The notes under the pieces were generated by a model, which saw only the letters and a list, made by a program, of their open reading frames with translations, was not told the DNA's origin and ran no database searches. Position numbers and translations under genes: made by a program. Of a DNA stretch of 64,000 bases, positions 12,777 to 25,274 are shown piece by piece. Source of the DNA: Sipunculus nudus (taxonomy: Eukaryota > Annelida > Sipuncula > Golfingiida > Sipunculidae); assembly GCA_026874595.1 (NCBI GenBank), contig CM049309.1, forward strand, positions 30,073,033 through 30,137,032. The letters run 5' to 3'. The first letter of the stretch is position 1, and every line of letters begins with the position of its first letter.

Positions 12777-13007
12777 TGGGTCAAGGTCACCCATTTTCGA
12801 ACTTGACTGAGATTTTATCGATATACATCTTCACTGATGAAATAAAATTCCAATGGTGAATCCTTTTAGAGATATCCCGCTCACAAGGTAAAAGTTAACA
12901 GACGCGGAACGGACGGACGGACGGACAGACACCGGACAGACAGATGGACAGACAGACAGCTTGGGTGACGACAATAGCCCATCAGCCTATGAGCTGAGGG
13001 CTAAAAA

Positions 13008-13230
13008 CGGCTGTACATGTGTATTTGTCATGAAAATTTCTATTTTTCATGTATTTTTCTAAGTTTAGGAGCCCTAAAACGGTCAAAAGTAGGTCAACCG
13101 GGACGAAACACAAACTCGATCTGTAACTGGTCATTATCTGCCCACACACCAAAAATCAGGCCAATATCTGCAGGCATTGCGAAAAAAAGTCCGTACAACT
13201 GTTTGATTTCGGAATGACGGAAGGACGGAA
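13008..13230 (+). repeat. Type D internal module, extra copy
   Basis: It contains GGTCAACCGGGACGAAAC, CAAACTCGATCTGTAA and ATCAGGCCAATATCTGCAGG, which match the two modules at about 10130-10260 and 10310-10430 inside element D. Confidence 0.7.
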
Positions 13231-13261
13231 GGACAGACATGGGTAAAACTATAAAAATCGA

Positions 13262-13451
13262 AACAAGGCCTACAGGCCTAATGCGAACCTGTGCAATGAG
13301 ATTACACCAGGTATTATGCTTCAATGCTGGACCATTACTTTTCAAGAACATGTGTATCATGTATATGAACAATGCAAATACTAAACACTTAGAACAAATA
13401 ACAATTAAACAAACATCACTGCTGCAATTCTGGCATGGGTGCACACAACAC
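13262..13451 (+). repeat. Type F repeat, copy 2
   Basis: It starts AACAAGGCCTACAGGCCT (hairpin) and carries the box GCGAACCTGTG at 13283-13293. It ends GCACACAACAC and is followed after 3 bp by the type B start at 13455. Confidence 0.8.
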
Positions 13452-15250
13452 ATAAACTAGAATATGGGTAGTCAGCAAGAGCCAAAATCAGAGTGGGAAA
13501 AGTGAAGTGAGGCATTGACTGAGTGGCAAGGGGAAATTGAGTGAGGCATGTTGCATAATAGCCTGGATGTCTGCAGCCGAAATATGTATGTAGGTTGCGC
13601 CACCTACCACAAAATCCAGAAAGCTGTCCAAGATGTATAAACATGCAAAATTTTATGCAGATAAGTCAAACCACTACTGAGATATGAGTGATTTTAGCCC
13701 ACGGCAGACAAACAGACGAACTCTGTGCCAAAATGGTGGCAAGTGGTGCCACCAATTTTGTATATGATTAAGAGCTATGTGAGATCTATACACATGCAAT
13801 ATTTCAGGGGGATATGTCAAACCAGTCCTGAGATATAAGACTGAATGTCTGCAGCATATACATAAATATTGGTGGTGCCATCTGCCAAAAAATCCAGAAA
13901 GCTATCAAAGATGTATATACATGCAAAATGTTAGGCAGATAAGTCAAACCACTACTGAGATATGAGTGATTTTAGCCCACGGCAGACAAACAGATGGACG
14001 CTGTGCAAAGATGGTGGCAGGTGGCACCACCAATTTCGTGTATGATTAAGAGCTATGTGAGATCTATACACATGCAAAACTTCAGGGGGATATGTCAAAC
14101 CAGTCCTGAGATATAAGCCTGAATGTCTGCAGCATAAACATAAATGTAGGTGGCGCCGCCTGCCACAAAATCAAGAAAGCTATCAAAGATGTATAAACCT
14201 GCAAAATTTTAGGCAGGTATGTCAAACCACTGCCGAAACATGAGTGATTTTATCCCATGGCAAACAAACAGATGGACACTGTCCAAAAATGGTGGCAGGT
14301 GGCGCCAACAGTTTTGCGTATGATAAAGAGCTATGTGAGATCTATGAGCATTCAAAGTTTTGGCCCAATCAGTCAAATGGTTCCTGAGATATGAGCTTGG
14401 ATGTCTGCAACGTAAATTTGAATGTAGGTGGTGCCACCTGTCATAAAATCAAGAAAGCTACGAAGAATGTATGAACCTGCAAAATTTCTGGTTGATAAGT
14501 CAAACCACTGCCGAGATATGAGTGATTTTATCCCAAGGCAGATGAACGGATGGACGCTGTGCAAAAATGGTTGCAGATGGCACCACTAGTTTTGCGTATG
14601 ATAAAGAGCTATGGGAGATCTATATACATGCAAAATTTTAGCGGAACTGGTCAAACGGTTCTCGAGATATGAACTTAAATGTCTGCAGCTTAAATGTGAA
14701 TGTAGGTGGCGCCACCTGTCATTAAATCAAGAAAACTATCCAAGCTGTATAAACCTGCAAAATATTAGGCAGATATGTCAAACCACTGCCGAGATATGAG
14801 TGATTTTATCCCATGGCGAACAAACAGATGGACACTGTCCAAAAATGGTGGCAGGTGACGCCAACAGTTTTGCGTATGATAAAGAGCTATGGGAGATTTA
14901 TACACATGCAAAATTTTAGCGGAACTGGTCAAAAGGTTCTCGAGATGTGAACTTGAATGTCTGCAGCTTAAACGTGAATGTAGGTGGCACAACCTGTCAT
15001 TAAATCAAGAAAGCTGTCCAAGATGTATACACATGCAAAATTTCAGGTGGGTAAGTCCATCCAATGCAGAGATATGAGTGTTTTTATCCCAAGGCAAAAT
15101 TACAAATATTGTCCCAAATATAATTTTTATAAAAAATAATGAGAATCATATGATTTTTTAAAATGAAATATAACTGATATGATTATTAAAATAATATTAA
15201 AGAATATATTCATGAATGCATTCATGAATACATTTTGAAAGTATTTGCAC

Positions 15251-15280
15251 AAGAAGAAGAAGAAGAAGAAGAAGAAGAAC
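15251..15280 (+). repeat. (AAG)n microsatellite, LINE 3' tail
   Basis: About ten AAG units, forming the tail of the minus-strand LINE. Confidence 0.9.
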
Positions 15281-15580
15281 TTTATTCGACATAAAATTGT
15301 ACATATCCATATATTGTATATTCAATTGTTTATATTTTCGTTTTTACTATGTCAGGAGACTGTTGTAAGGATTTTTTTTCCGCTGACACAACAGCCACCT
15401 GCAAACATTTGGTATAAGAAAGTATATATAACTATATAAATATGGATGATTGAACATGTTTGATACATTTACAATTAGATGATAATAATTGTTTACAAAA
15501 ATAGTGAAGGAGATTGAAAGAATTAATGGGTATTTATATGTTTGTTTGTTAATGGAGGAAAGGAAAAACAACGAAAAATT

Positions 15581-16144
15581 CTAATTTTTGTTATAGATGT
15601 AGCAGTTTGTTTGTGTGCAATTTTCTTTGTATGTATTTATAAAATGTTGTTTGGTGTAATTAATTAATCCTTGGAGGCTGTGGGTGTAGATTTTATCAGC
15701 AATGTTATGGTCAGTTTCATTAATGACTTTTGGTATTTTGTTCCTCAGACTATTGTCTGCTATTTTGGTTCTTGTTTTATTTGTAGCTAGGGTGTCTTTG
15801 TGTCTTGTGTTGTGTCTGTGCGTCATGTTTCTTGTCGATATATTAAACGTTAGGAAGAATTTTGGAAGTGCTGCATGACAATAATTATAATAAAATTTTA
15901 TTATGTTTAATTTGAAAATATCCTTGATTTTTAGGGTTTTTGATGATTTAAAGATTGGTTCTGTGTGTGCATTGTAGTTGTTATTTGTAATTATTCTTAA
16001 GGCTTTTTTTTGTAATTTTTCTAATCTATTTGTGTCAGATCCCCATATTAGGATTCCGTAATTTAATTGGGACAGAATAAGTGTATCATATATGGTTTTA
16101 AGTATGTGTATTGGTAGGTATTGTTTTAATTTATATACTTTCAT
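15581..16144 (-). pseudogene. LINE reverse transcriptase, C-terminal remnant
   Basis: An open stretch of 187 codons encodes the end of a non-LTR reverse transcriptase. Residues 22-35 read YDTLILSQLNYGIL, followed by IWGSDTNRLEKLQKKALRII. This is the conserved thumb-region signature found after the catalytic palm in CR1/Jockey-like LINE ORF2 proteins. The catalytic palm (FADD-type motif) and the endonuclease are absent because the copy is 5'-truncated at about 16150. The remaining frame is open, so the insertion is not very old. It is not a functional gene. Confidence 0.85.
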
Positions 16145-16639
16145 ATATACAAGTATTCATATACTTTCATTTTTACCTGAATTCCTATTCTTTATGCAAG
16201 AAATTTTATAATGGAGTACACAATCATATTCGTATTTAAATACAATTACAAAGTATTCGCACCATGTCTGGTATTTATTCAGTTTCACCAACCAATGATG
16301 TTGAGAATCGAGAATATACAAAATTCACACATTTAAATAATGATCATAAGTACCTGGTTTTATGGCTTTTATTTATATTAAAAAATAACTGTAAAAAATC
16401 ATTAATTTCCTTCATATGATCCCTAATGATTAGTAATGAATAATATGATTTACTTCTTTATCATTAAAATTGAACTGAAAAATGCCATAGGTGACTGCAT
16501 GGTGTTATTTGGAATATGTGACATTCTACCCATCGATACAAGATTCTTATATCATCAGTAACTGCAAGTTAATTTCCTGTTATTATAAACTAACAAATTC
16601 CTTTTCTATTTTTCTTTAATTTGTTATTAAAAACCAATA

Positions 16640-17460
16640 AAAATTTATTAATTTATTGTTTATTGTTATGTTGTTGGTTAAAACTACTAGATGAGTTGGG
16701 TTGGACACCTGGATCAACTGTGGCTGGCCATAAGCTGCCTGGATTCCTGTATGCCTCGCCTCAAGCGTGCATAATTTGATGAAAGGTCAACAAGGTCAAC
16801 ATACAGGTGACTCAAGAGGGGCTGGAGAGAGCCAAAGTCTGACAGGGTCTCATAAAAAACATTAATAAAAGCTACAATTTTTGGCCAATTTCTTTCAGCT
16901 TTCTTAACTAAAAAGCTGAAATCCTAATGTGTGCATGATATGAAAATTATATCAACAGTGCTTACAGGACACAAACGTGCCATGGTCACAGTTGGGCAAA
17001 ATTAAAGGTACTAATTTTATATTTATACTAATAACTTATAAAATTTGAAAAATTCAGAACTAATTTTGGATATTCAATTGAATCTTGATTAAATAATGTT
17101 ACATCCCTGACAAAAAAATCTCTAGCTTCAGCAATGCCCTTGTTAAGGGAGTAAATATATTTCTTGATTTTTTACAAAGTGCATTATGTTTGGGCCCATA
17201 ACTTAAAACAATTACGCAATACTGACATCATTCTGGGATGTGCATAGAGAATGAAAAATATGTATATTATTTATGATTAAAGTCAGATCAGTGGTTTTGA
17301 TATTAGGCAGTCTTGATGTGTAACAATGGGTTTTTAATGGAAAAATGAAGTTTTTCATTAATATCTCGAAGGTATTAAGTCCTAGTGACCAAATTCTTGG
17401 CATGGTAGGGGATTTTGGAGACATCTAACTGTATGCCGAATTTAAGGAACTAAGAGCTGA
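16640..17460 (+). repeat. Type A-related internal modules
   Basis: The stretch from GATGAGTTGGGTTGGACACC to about 17460 matches 32050-32930 (GATGAGTAGGGTTGGACGCC onward). It shares the phrases TGAAAATTATATCAACAGTG and GTGCATTATGTTTGGGCCCA with A1, A2 and the copies at 17.6, 26.8 and 27.4 kb. No 3' hairpin remains. Confidence 0.75.
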
Positions 17461-17589
17461 AGCTGGGGAGCTGAGCTCTTGCAAACTGCATAACACTAGC
17501 TTGATGTAAACAATATGTTACATTGTGCTTGAAAACTTATTAAAATCTACATTTTTTGATCAACTGGTTTCAAATTTTTGGTGTTAACA

Positions 17590-18247
17590 GTTGATATGCT
17601 AACAAAAACATGCTGTGAAAATTAAATCCACAGTACTTACAGGAAAAAAACGTGCCATGGTCAAAGTTGGGCAAAATTTAAGGTACCAATTTTTTATTTT
17701 TATTAATATTTTAGAAAATTTAAAAGATTTTCATCTAATTTTGGGTATACAATTTAATTTTGATTAATTAAAGTTATATTACTGGAAAAAAGGTCGATAG
17801 CTTTAACATTTTTGTATTAAGTGATCAAATATCTTTCCTGATTTTTTACAAAATGCATTATGTTTGGGCCCATAACTTTTTTAAATTAAATAATACAGAC
17901 ATAATTTCTGGCATGTACATAGGAAATATATAGAGGAATATTTATGGTAAATATGAGGAAAAACAGATGAGTGGTTTTGATATGAGGCAGTCCTGAAGTG
18001 TGAAAATAGGTTTTTCATAAAAAATTGAGGTTTTTCCTTAATTTCTCAAAGGAACGAAGTTGCAAAGACCCAGTTTTCGGCTTGGTAGGAGATCTTGGGG
18101 ACATCTAACATTATGCCCGAATTTTGGATTCCTAGGTCTTAAGGTTTCAAAACGTGCCACATCTACAGACCGACGGACGGACAGACGGACGGACGACAGA
18201 CAATGGACCACGACTATAGCTCAGATGACTTAAAGTCAGCTGAGCTA
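17590..18247 (+). mobile_element. Type A element 3' half (A3)
   Basis: It contains TGCTGTGAAAATTAAATCCA through GGCATGTACATAGGAA as in A1, then GGAC/GACAGAC runs. It ends with the 3' hairpin of type A near 18219-18247, followed by AAAA. Type B 3' sequence resumes immediately. Confidence 0.8.
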
Positions 18248-18361
18248 AAAATTCTGCCCAGTGGTTATGGAGGAGTTCTCTGGAAACCTATACAGAGATT
18301 GCAGCACCGTCAGCGCCTGACTGAAAACAGTATCTGCAAAACTCTGTTTTGGCGGATACAA

Positions 18362-19234
18362 TGATTGTAGCTGGCACCACTAGTCTTATATACAACCAAG
18401 ATATATGAATATGCCCAATGTCAGACTGATATGTCAAACCCCTCCTGTGAAATAAGCAGGGACATACACTGTGCAAAAATTATTGTAGGTGGCGCCACCA
18501 GTCTTGTACACTATAAAGCTACCTGATATGTATAAACATGCCCAATTTTAGGCTGATGTATCAAATTCCTCTGCAGAAATAAGCAGGTGCAAAAGTCAAT
18601 ATAGGTGGCACCACCTGTCTTGTAAATGAGAATAACATCAAAGACGCATAGATAGGTCAAAATATCAGTCCAATACATCAAACTTCCCCAGAGTTTGATG
18701 CACTGGGATGACAAGGCTTAGGTGAGAAGGCAGTTGCCCCTGAGTGACCTGTGACAAATTGCTGCCTCAAGCTACTGCACTGAGTGAATATATCTGATTC
18801 ATCTTGTTCTTGCTTACTGAGGCTGACTTTGGGATGGGGTTCGGAGAAGGGAAAAGTGAAGGCAGCAAAAAGGTGGATGTAGAAATATTCTATTGTAATG
18901 TTTTTCATTTATATAAGAATATGAAAAGCTAAGAGGAAAGGGGCCCTCCTACTTGGTTATTTTAAAGTTCTAAATATATGATTGCAAACTAATACTCTGA
19001 CAAGACTGTCATGAAGAAAAACAGTAAAAATTTTGAGATACTGTGATGCATATGAAAATTTACAGATGGACAGGCAAGTGGAAAGAATGGACTAATACCT
19101 TTATTTCACTTTCAAGGGAATAATGCATTTAAGTTTATATATAAGCCTATTTTTTTAGCATATCCACTTTTTCCATTAAGAAGTTTTTATCTGAATCATT
19201 TTTTTATTTACAGGTTTTATTGATTTTTAATAAA
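18362..19234. repeat. Decayed GGTGGCGCCACC-bearing repeat and unique sequence
   Basis: The sequence from GATTGTAGCTGGCACCAC (18363) recurs at 19420, and a perfect GGTGGCGCCACC lies at 18488-18499. From 18700 to 19230 I see no named feature. Confidence 0.55.
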
Positions 19235-19410
19235 AACAAGGCCTACAGGCCTAATGCGAACCTGTGCATTGGGAAATACACCAGGTATAATGCTTCAATG
19301 CTGGACCATTACTTTTCATGTATATGAACTATGCAAGTACTAAACATTTTGAATAAGAAACAATTACATAAACATCACTGCTGAAATTCTGGCATGGGTG
19401 CACACAACAC
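19235..19410 (+). repeat. Type F repeat, copy 3
   Basis: About 176 bp from AACAAGGCCTACAGGCCT to GCACACAACAC, closely matching the copy at 13262-13451. Confidence 0.8.
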
Positions 19411-19699
19411 TAAAAAGATTGTAGCTGGCACCACCAGTCTTGTATACAACGAAGCTATCAGAGATATATACATACGCCCAATTTCAGACTGATATATAAA
19501 ACCCCTCCTGAGAAAAACGTGCAAAATTCATGGTAGGTGGCGACATCTGTCTTGTGAGCGAGAAAGCCATCAAAGACACATAGACAGGTCAAAATATTAG
19601 GCCAATACATCAAACTTACCTTGAGTCTGATGCATGGGGCTGACCAGGCTTAGGTGAGAAAGACTGTTGCCCCGAGTGAACTGTGACTAATTGCTTGCT

Positions 19700-20250
19700 C
19701 AGACTACTGCACTGAGTGAACTCATGACCTGCACCTGGCTAGACTGAGTGAACTTTTGACCTGTACCTGGCTGCACTGAGTGAACTCTTGACCTGTTGCA
19801 TAATCTGACACAGTTGGCACTCTGCCAAAGCTATAAATAGAATGCAGCTACTGCACTGAGTAAACTCCTGACCTATACCTGGCTGCACTGAGCGAACTCT
19901 TGACCTGTTGCCTAATCTGATACAGTTTGCAGTCTGCCAAAGCTATGAATAGATCCAGACTGACCTCTAGCCTGTTGCCAAATCTGAAATAGTAGCCACA
20001 CCATTGCATAAGCTCATCCAGGGGCCCTGCCCTGAGGGGCTTGACACCCATGAAGTGATCACATGGTGCCCATGAGGTGTTCACATGTCACCCATGAGGT
20101 GATCACATGCCATGTGCTTGGCTGCACTGATTGAACTCTTGACCTATATCTGGCTGCACTGAATGAACTCTTGATCTGTTCCCAAATCTGAAACAGTTGG
20201 CAGTTTCTCAACCTATTTAAAGATACAGATTCAATCTTGGCCTGTTGGTA
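19700..20250 (+). repeat. Short tandem repeats with CTGCACTGAGTGAACTC
   Basis: Repeated phrases ACTGCACTGAGTGAACTC, TTGACCTGTTGC and AATCTGA.ACAGT, about every 40-120 bp with irregular spacing. The ORFs here are repeat artefacts. Confidence 0.7.
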
Positions 20251-23200
20251 TATCTGTTTACACATACTGAAAGACTTTGGTTAAAATTTCTTTTTTTCAA
20301 GCCCACGTATTCATAAACTTTTTATCAAAATATCTAGAATAATAAAAGATGCAGTACTTTCATTGTTGAAGGTCCAATAGTTCTGCCAAAAATCATTCTA
20401 GTAAACTTGAACAAAGGCCACCTAAGAATAATTTTTGTGCAATGTTACAGAAGATATAATTGAAATAATAATTTTGTAGAAGAACACTATTGCAGTCCTC
20501 AGTTTGAAAAAGACATAATAATGGCCATAAGACCAACTTAAGCTTTTCACAACTCAACCAAAAATCAACAAACTCAGTATATTCTGATATGATTGAAAGA
20601 ACCATGTCCTAGGATAATTCTATTGAAAAATTGAACAATTCAACTTGACAGTTTCATCATTAAGCTGAAAGAGGCTAAAATTATGAGGGTTTTTCGCCCA
20701 TTAAAAACAGGTCAATGTAGGTGGCACCACTAAATCTACAACTTCAAATATGAGTCATGTGACCAACATTTGCACAATACCTGGTAATGCTAGCTTCTGT
20801 CATTTCTGAGAGTACTATGTCAGTATGCTTACTTGGCCGAATGACTGTTCAAATTTGTGTAACTCCACTAAAATTCATCAAATGCAAACCATTTGAACAA
20901 ACTTGAGAGGGCTTGCCTCTTGGATCCTTTATGTAAAATATTGAACAATTTGGCTGGACAGTCTACAAGAAGACGACTTTTAAAATATTTTCAGCTTTTT
21001 CCCTATAAAATCTAAGTAAATGCAGATAGCAAAAAAAAAATAAGCTGAATCCCACAAAATTTGATATGTGACAGATTATTGCATAAAATCTGGGAATGGT
21101 AGCTCCTGCTATTCCTGAGAAATAATGGATTAATGTACAGATTACCAATGACCCCCGTACAAAAAAAGGTCAATTCAGGTGGCGCCACCAATACCTGAAT
21201 TTCATATATGACTCATGTGACCAACACTGGCAAAAAATTTGGTGATGATAGCTCTGGCTGTTTCTGAGACTGTCATTTTAGTATGCTTTTTTGGACAGAT
21301 GACTAAGTTCAACTTCCTGAACAAAACTGAGGGAGATGGTATAAAAGATTATTTCTGTGAAATATTGAACAATTTGGCTTGAGTGTTTTGGAGGAGAAGA
21401 TTTTTAAAGATTTTTTTTTTGCTTTTTCTCTATAAAATTTAAGGAAATTTTAAGATGGCTAATTTTTTGCATTAAATTTCATGATGCTAGCTCCAATCAT
21501 TTTCAAAATAGTATGTGTTAACGTACAGAAGACAAACGCCGCCACACCATCGCATTAGTTCACAGGTTCACTAAAAATAAATACAGATGCATATTGAATG
21601 CAAAATTGTAATACAGATACATCTCACTGATGGCAAAATCTTGAATTAATTTGACTATGGATACCAATTATTTATAATCCATGTACAGCCGTCTTTATAT
21701 ACCCACAGAGAGCTGTATACCTGTTATTGTAAACATTGCCTGGCATGAGGAATATCTAAAAATCATAAATCTACATTTTTTAAAAGCTTTTAAAAAACAT
21801 TCTTGTCAATATTAACCATAGATAACCTGAAATCTTAATGTCTAGAGGCATGATGTAATAAATGCTGATAAACTGGTGCCAGTCTAGATGTATCTGTGTA
21901 TCTGCTTCACACAGCTAACATCATTGGTAAAATGACTCAATTGAACCTTTATAATTCAGCCAAAATTCATTCTTTGGAACCATAAAAGGCAATTATTATA
22001 AGAATTATTCAGGGGATTATTCTTGTAAAATATTAAACAAATTGGCCTCAGTAGGGTCAGTCAAAAAAATGTTTACAAGTTTAAAACTCATATGGGAAAA
22101 TACAGCAAAATAGCTAAGTTAAGCTTCCCATACCTCAGCCAAAAATCACTGAACCAAAACCATTTGAACAAACTTGAATTATCAACATCTAAGGATAATT
22201 AATGTGTGAGATTTAAGAATTTGGCCCAGTGGTTTTTGAGGAGAAGATCTTTGTAGCCACTGAGCTAAAATGGGCTGTTACAGCATATGACTAAAGTCAG
22301 CTTCCCATAACTCAGCCAAAAGTCACTGAACTTAGACCATTTGAACAAATTTCAGAAAGCACTACCCTAGGATCATTTCTGTGCGATATTAAACTATTTG
22401 GCCATGTGGTTTCAGAGAAGAAGTTTTTTTGTAGCTGTCAGTATGATACGGGCACTAATGACCCTGTACAAAAAAGGCCGATGCAGGTGGCGCCACCAAT
22501 ACCTCAATTTCAGATATGCCTCATGTGAACAACATTGGCATAAAATTTGATGATGATAGCTCCAGCCTTTTCTGAGATACCAATTTTAGTATGCTTTTAT
22601 GGACAGATGACTAAGTTCAACTTCCTGTAACTCGGCCAAAAATCACCGAACTTAAACCATTTGAACAAACTTGAAAAAGATTATTCCAGGAATCATTTCT
22701 GTGAAATATTGGACAATTTGGCTGAACAGTTTCGGAGAAGAAGATTTTTAAAGCTTTTTTAGCTTTTTCCCTATAAAATCTAAGAAAATGCAGTTAGCCA
22801 AAAAATAAGCAAAATCCGATATAGTTTTTTAGATGACTAATTTTTTGCATAAAATTTCATGATGCTACCTCTTGCCGTTTTCAAGATAGTATGGGTTAAT
22901 GTACAGACGACAGACGCCGGATGACGGCCGACGGACGCCGGACGACGCCACACCATCGCATAAGCTCACAGGTTCGCTAAAAACTGAAAATATAAGTAAA
23001 AATATTAGAATTGTTGCAAAGTTGCAATCATTATATATACAGAGTAAAAAAACTGAAACTATAAGTTAAAATATTAGAATTGTTGCAAAAGTTGCGATCA
23101 TTATATATCCAGAGTGTAGCTCATATTGGGTCATATTATGCATACACATATATTTTATTATTTTTAAATCATAAATGTTTAAACTGAATTTAAAAGAAAA

Positions 23201-23655
23201 TATTGCCACAACATGGAATCTACAAGAATATTCCTTGAATCACTATTAAAAAGTTTTGCACATTGGAGTTTTCAGTACATGCTTAATTTTATTCACCAAA
23301 ATAAAATAAAAGATTCAGTAAATTTGATAAAATAAAGTATACACACTGTTGGTTGAATGAGAGACAAACAATATCATTGTGCTAATTACTATCCCAGTTT
23401 TAATTTATTACTGGAATTAATAGTCAATTTCACACCTGGTGAAGTTTTCACTCTTCTGAAGTAAGATATTACTTATCTGATGAACATCCACACTTTCATA
23501 GCAATACACCACTTTGTGGACACAATTAAATGTACACTTTAATCATTGTATCCATGGTGGTACAATACAAAATCTAAAATGTAGCATAGATAGCCTAGAA
23601 TAAGAATGAATCAAATACAGAAAATGATAACATTCATCTAGTTTATGCACCATCT

Positions 23656-23672
23656 GGGGGGGGGGGGGGGGG
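23656..23672 (+). repeat. Poly-G tract, 17 G
   Basis: An uninterrupted G run 25 bp outside the left end of the MULE-like element. Confidence 0.95.
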
Positions 23673-23697
23673 AGTGCAGGGCAGAGGGGAAGCCTGC

Positions 23698-23915
23698 GGT
23701 TGTGTGTAAAACTTGGAAGCCGGAAGTCGGAATCCAAGGATTTTTTATAAATAAAGTGCTAAAACATGCACAAATTACCTCTAGGTCAACACCATTTTAA
23801 TTTTAATCGATAGAATAAGGTATGTTCTATCATTCTGTGAAGAATCATAGTTATCCATTCTATAATCTGAAAGTTATAGATGATCTTGTGCTCGGAAGCC
23901 ATCTCAGAAGTCACT
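23698..23915 (+). repeat. MULE-like element, left terminal inverted repeat
   Basis: It pairs with 26345-26564 and contains sub-repeats of the form GGAAGCCGGAAGTCGGA. Confidence 0.85.
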
Positions 23916-25274
23916 CGGAGGGGCCAGTAGTAGACTCGGAAGTCATCAAAAATTGTCATCATGCCTGTCAAGCATTTTCAATATCTTCTAGATGACATAC
24001 TTTCATAATTCAATCTGTTGTGTAACATTCATGATGCTGTTTTCTTAAAATAATATTTTGTGGTCATATTTTGTAAAACAATTTAGTAATAATTCATCAA
24101 TTTCAGATGATAAATAGAAAGTTGGACAGAAACGCGGCATTGTCCTGGAAATGTTTATAAAACTTAAAAGGTTGTTTCGATTAAATGTTTTATTTTTTGT
24201 GTATAAATTGACCAACCTTTTCATGTTCAATTTACAAAACAATTTCATCAGGATTATGTATCTCTTTGACTTACAAAATCTATTATGGAATATATTTGAT
24301 TCCAAAATATATTTTATGTTTCATGATCAGAATGCACATTTACATTTTTTATTAAATCAAAATGTGATATTTTCCCCGATATGTACATGCTGTAAAATGA
24401 AACCCTTTTCAATTCAAGTTTTAAAATGTTGCCAAAATAGACAGCATAATATACATTATATTTCACACTGAATTGCTTGATAATTATTTAATCAGAAGTA
24501 TTGGACAAATTTAAAAAGAAAACACAAACATAAACAAAACCTTGACAATGAAATACACAATACATATTTAAATAGATATGATGCCGATTGTAACATTTAA
24601 AGTTCATATAAAATAAAATTGTTTCTAATTTGCAGAACGATTTGATATTTCCTCGATTTTTTCATGTTGTTATTTACAATGTTCTGAAAATTAATGTTCT
24701 AACATTTATCAAAAGCAGACAGCACAAACATTAATACTTTATCTATACATATTGTAAAATGCGTCAACAGAAAATAAATGAACAACAACAAAAAATAAAC
24801 AAAACGTTTAGCATGGCAAAAATTATTCAGTATGTTTTATAATAAACTGTATTAGAGTAAAAACGGCTTTCCTTTTTAAGCACTCTCTCATAGATATTAG
24901 AAAACTAGTATTATAACATAACCTGATATACAAGCAACTATGAGGTCCTAAGGGAGGGAGGTCCGAAAACGGTACTACTTTATATAATTCCGACTTTAGT
25001 TCATTGATTGTCATGCAGGCCTAAGAATAAGCTTCCTGTTAACTTGTTTTTTTTTGTGATAAACTTAATTACGAAAAGGGTAAATATATAAGTATCAAAC
25101 AAAGATTGTGAGTATAGAGATAATATTCATGTGCATGAAAAGGAATTTTTATAAAGATGATTACTTGCTATTTAATCAAGGTAGAATGGAAATAATTGAT
25201 ATTAATAATTGAAATTTATATCTTGGCGGTAAATATCTAACCAGATTTTCCACACTAATTGATATGATGAGTAT

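Larger units (their letters stand above)
10048..13007 (+). mobile_element. Type D element, interrupted by A2
   Basis: It starts AACTAG (10048-10053) followed by a perfect hairpin TGTGTCG/CGACACA (10055-10071) and a second small fold CCCC/GGGG. It ends with GGAC/GACA runs (12906-12958) and a 3' hairpin (12976-13002) whose arms AGCCCATCAGC and GCTGAGGGCT pair with one bulge, followed by CTAAAAA. The phrase GTAGGTCAAGATCACCCAT at about 10572 reappears as GTCAAGGTCACCCAT at 12779 just after A2, which supports one host element split by A2. Confidence 0.65.
15250..16150 (-). mobile_element. 5'-truncated non-LTR retrotransposon (LINE) fragment
   Basis: The minus-strand ORF described separately is followed by about 300 bp of 3' UTR ending in CGAATAAAGTTC and a (TTC)n tail, seen as (AAG)n at 15251-15280 on the plus strand. 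The flanks ATACATTTTGAAAGTATTTGCA on the left and ATACTTTCATTTTTA on the right correspond to an uninterrupted stretch at about 30950-30995, so this copy inserted into a repeat whose empty counterpart is also in the window. Confidence 0.85.
13455..18361 (+). mobile_element. Type B element B2, interrupted by type A sequence and a LINE
   Basis: The 5' part (13455-15105) starts AACTAG and repeats the B unit of about 280 bp as in B1, including a GGTGGCGCCACC at 14705-14716. The 3' part resumes at about 18250 with TTCTGCCCAGTGGTTATGGAGG and ends in a hairpin with arms GTATCTGC (18330-18337) and GCGGATAC (18352-18359), which still pair through one G-T. The middle (about 15106-18249) is foreign: type A-like modules and the LINE fragment. 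The two-part reading is inference from end matching. Confidence 0.6.
19235..22984 (+). mobile_element. Candidate type F/G element (3.75 kb)
   Basis: The 5' end is AACAAGGCCTACAGGCCT with box GCGAACCTGTG (19256-19266). The 3' end at 22967-22977 is CACAGGTTCGC, the exact reverse complement of the box, followed by TAAAAA and preceded by GACGGCCGACGGACGCCGG runs. The interior has a tandem block at 19700-20250 (phrase CTGCACTGAGTGAACTC). It then has repeated modules bearing GGTGGCGCCACC at 21178-21189 and 22486-22497. A second 3'-like end (CACAGGTTCACTAAAAA) is at about 21561. Treating 19235 and 22984 as the two ends of one element is inference. Confidence 0.5.

Noticed and set aside
7650-19410. 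Type F repeat as a SINE
   Set aside because: No A or B box was found; its 5' start fits the AACWAG element plan better.
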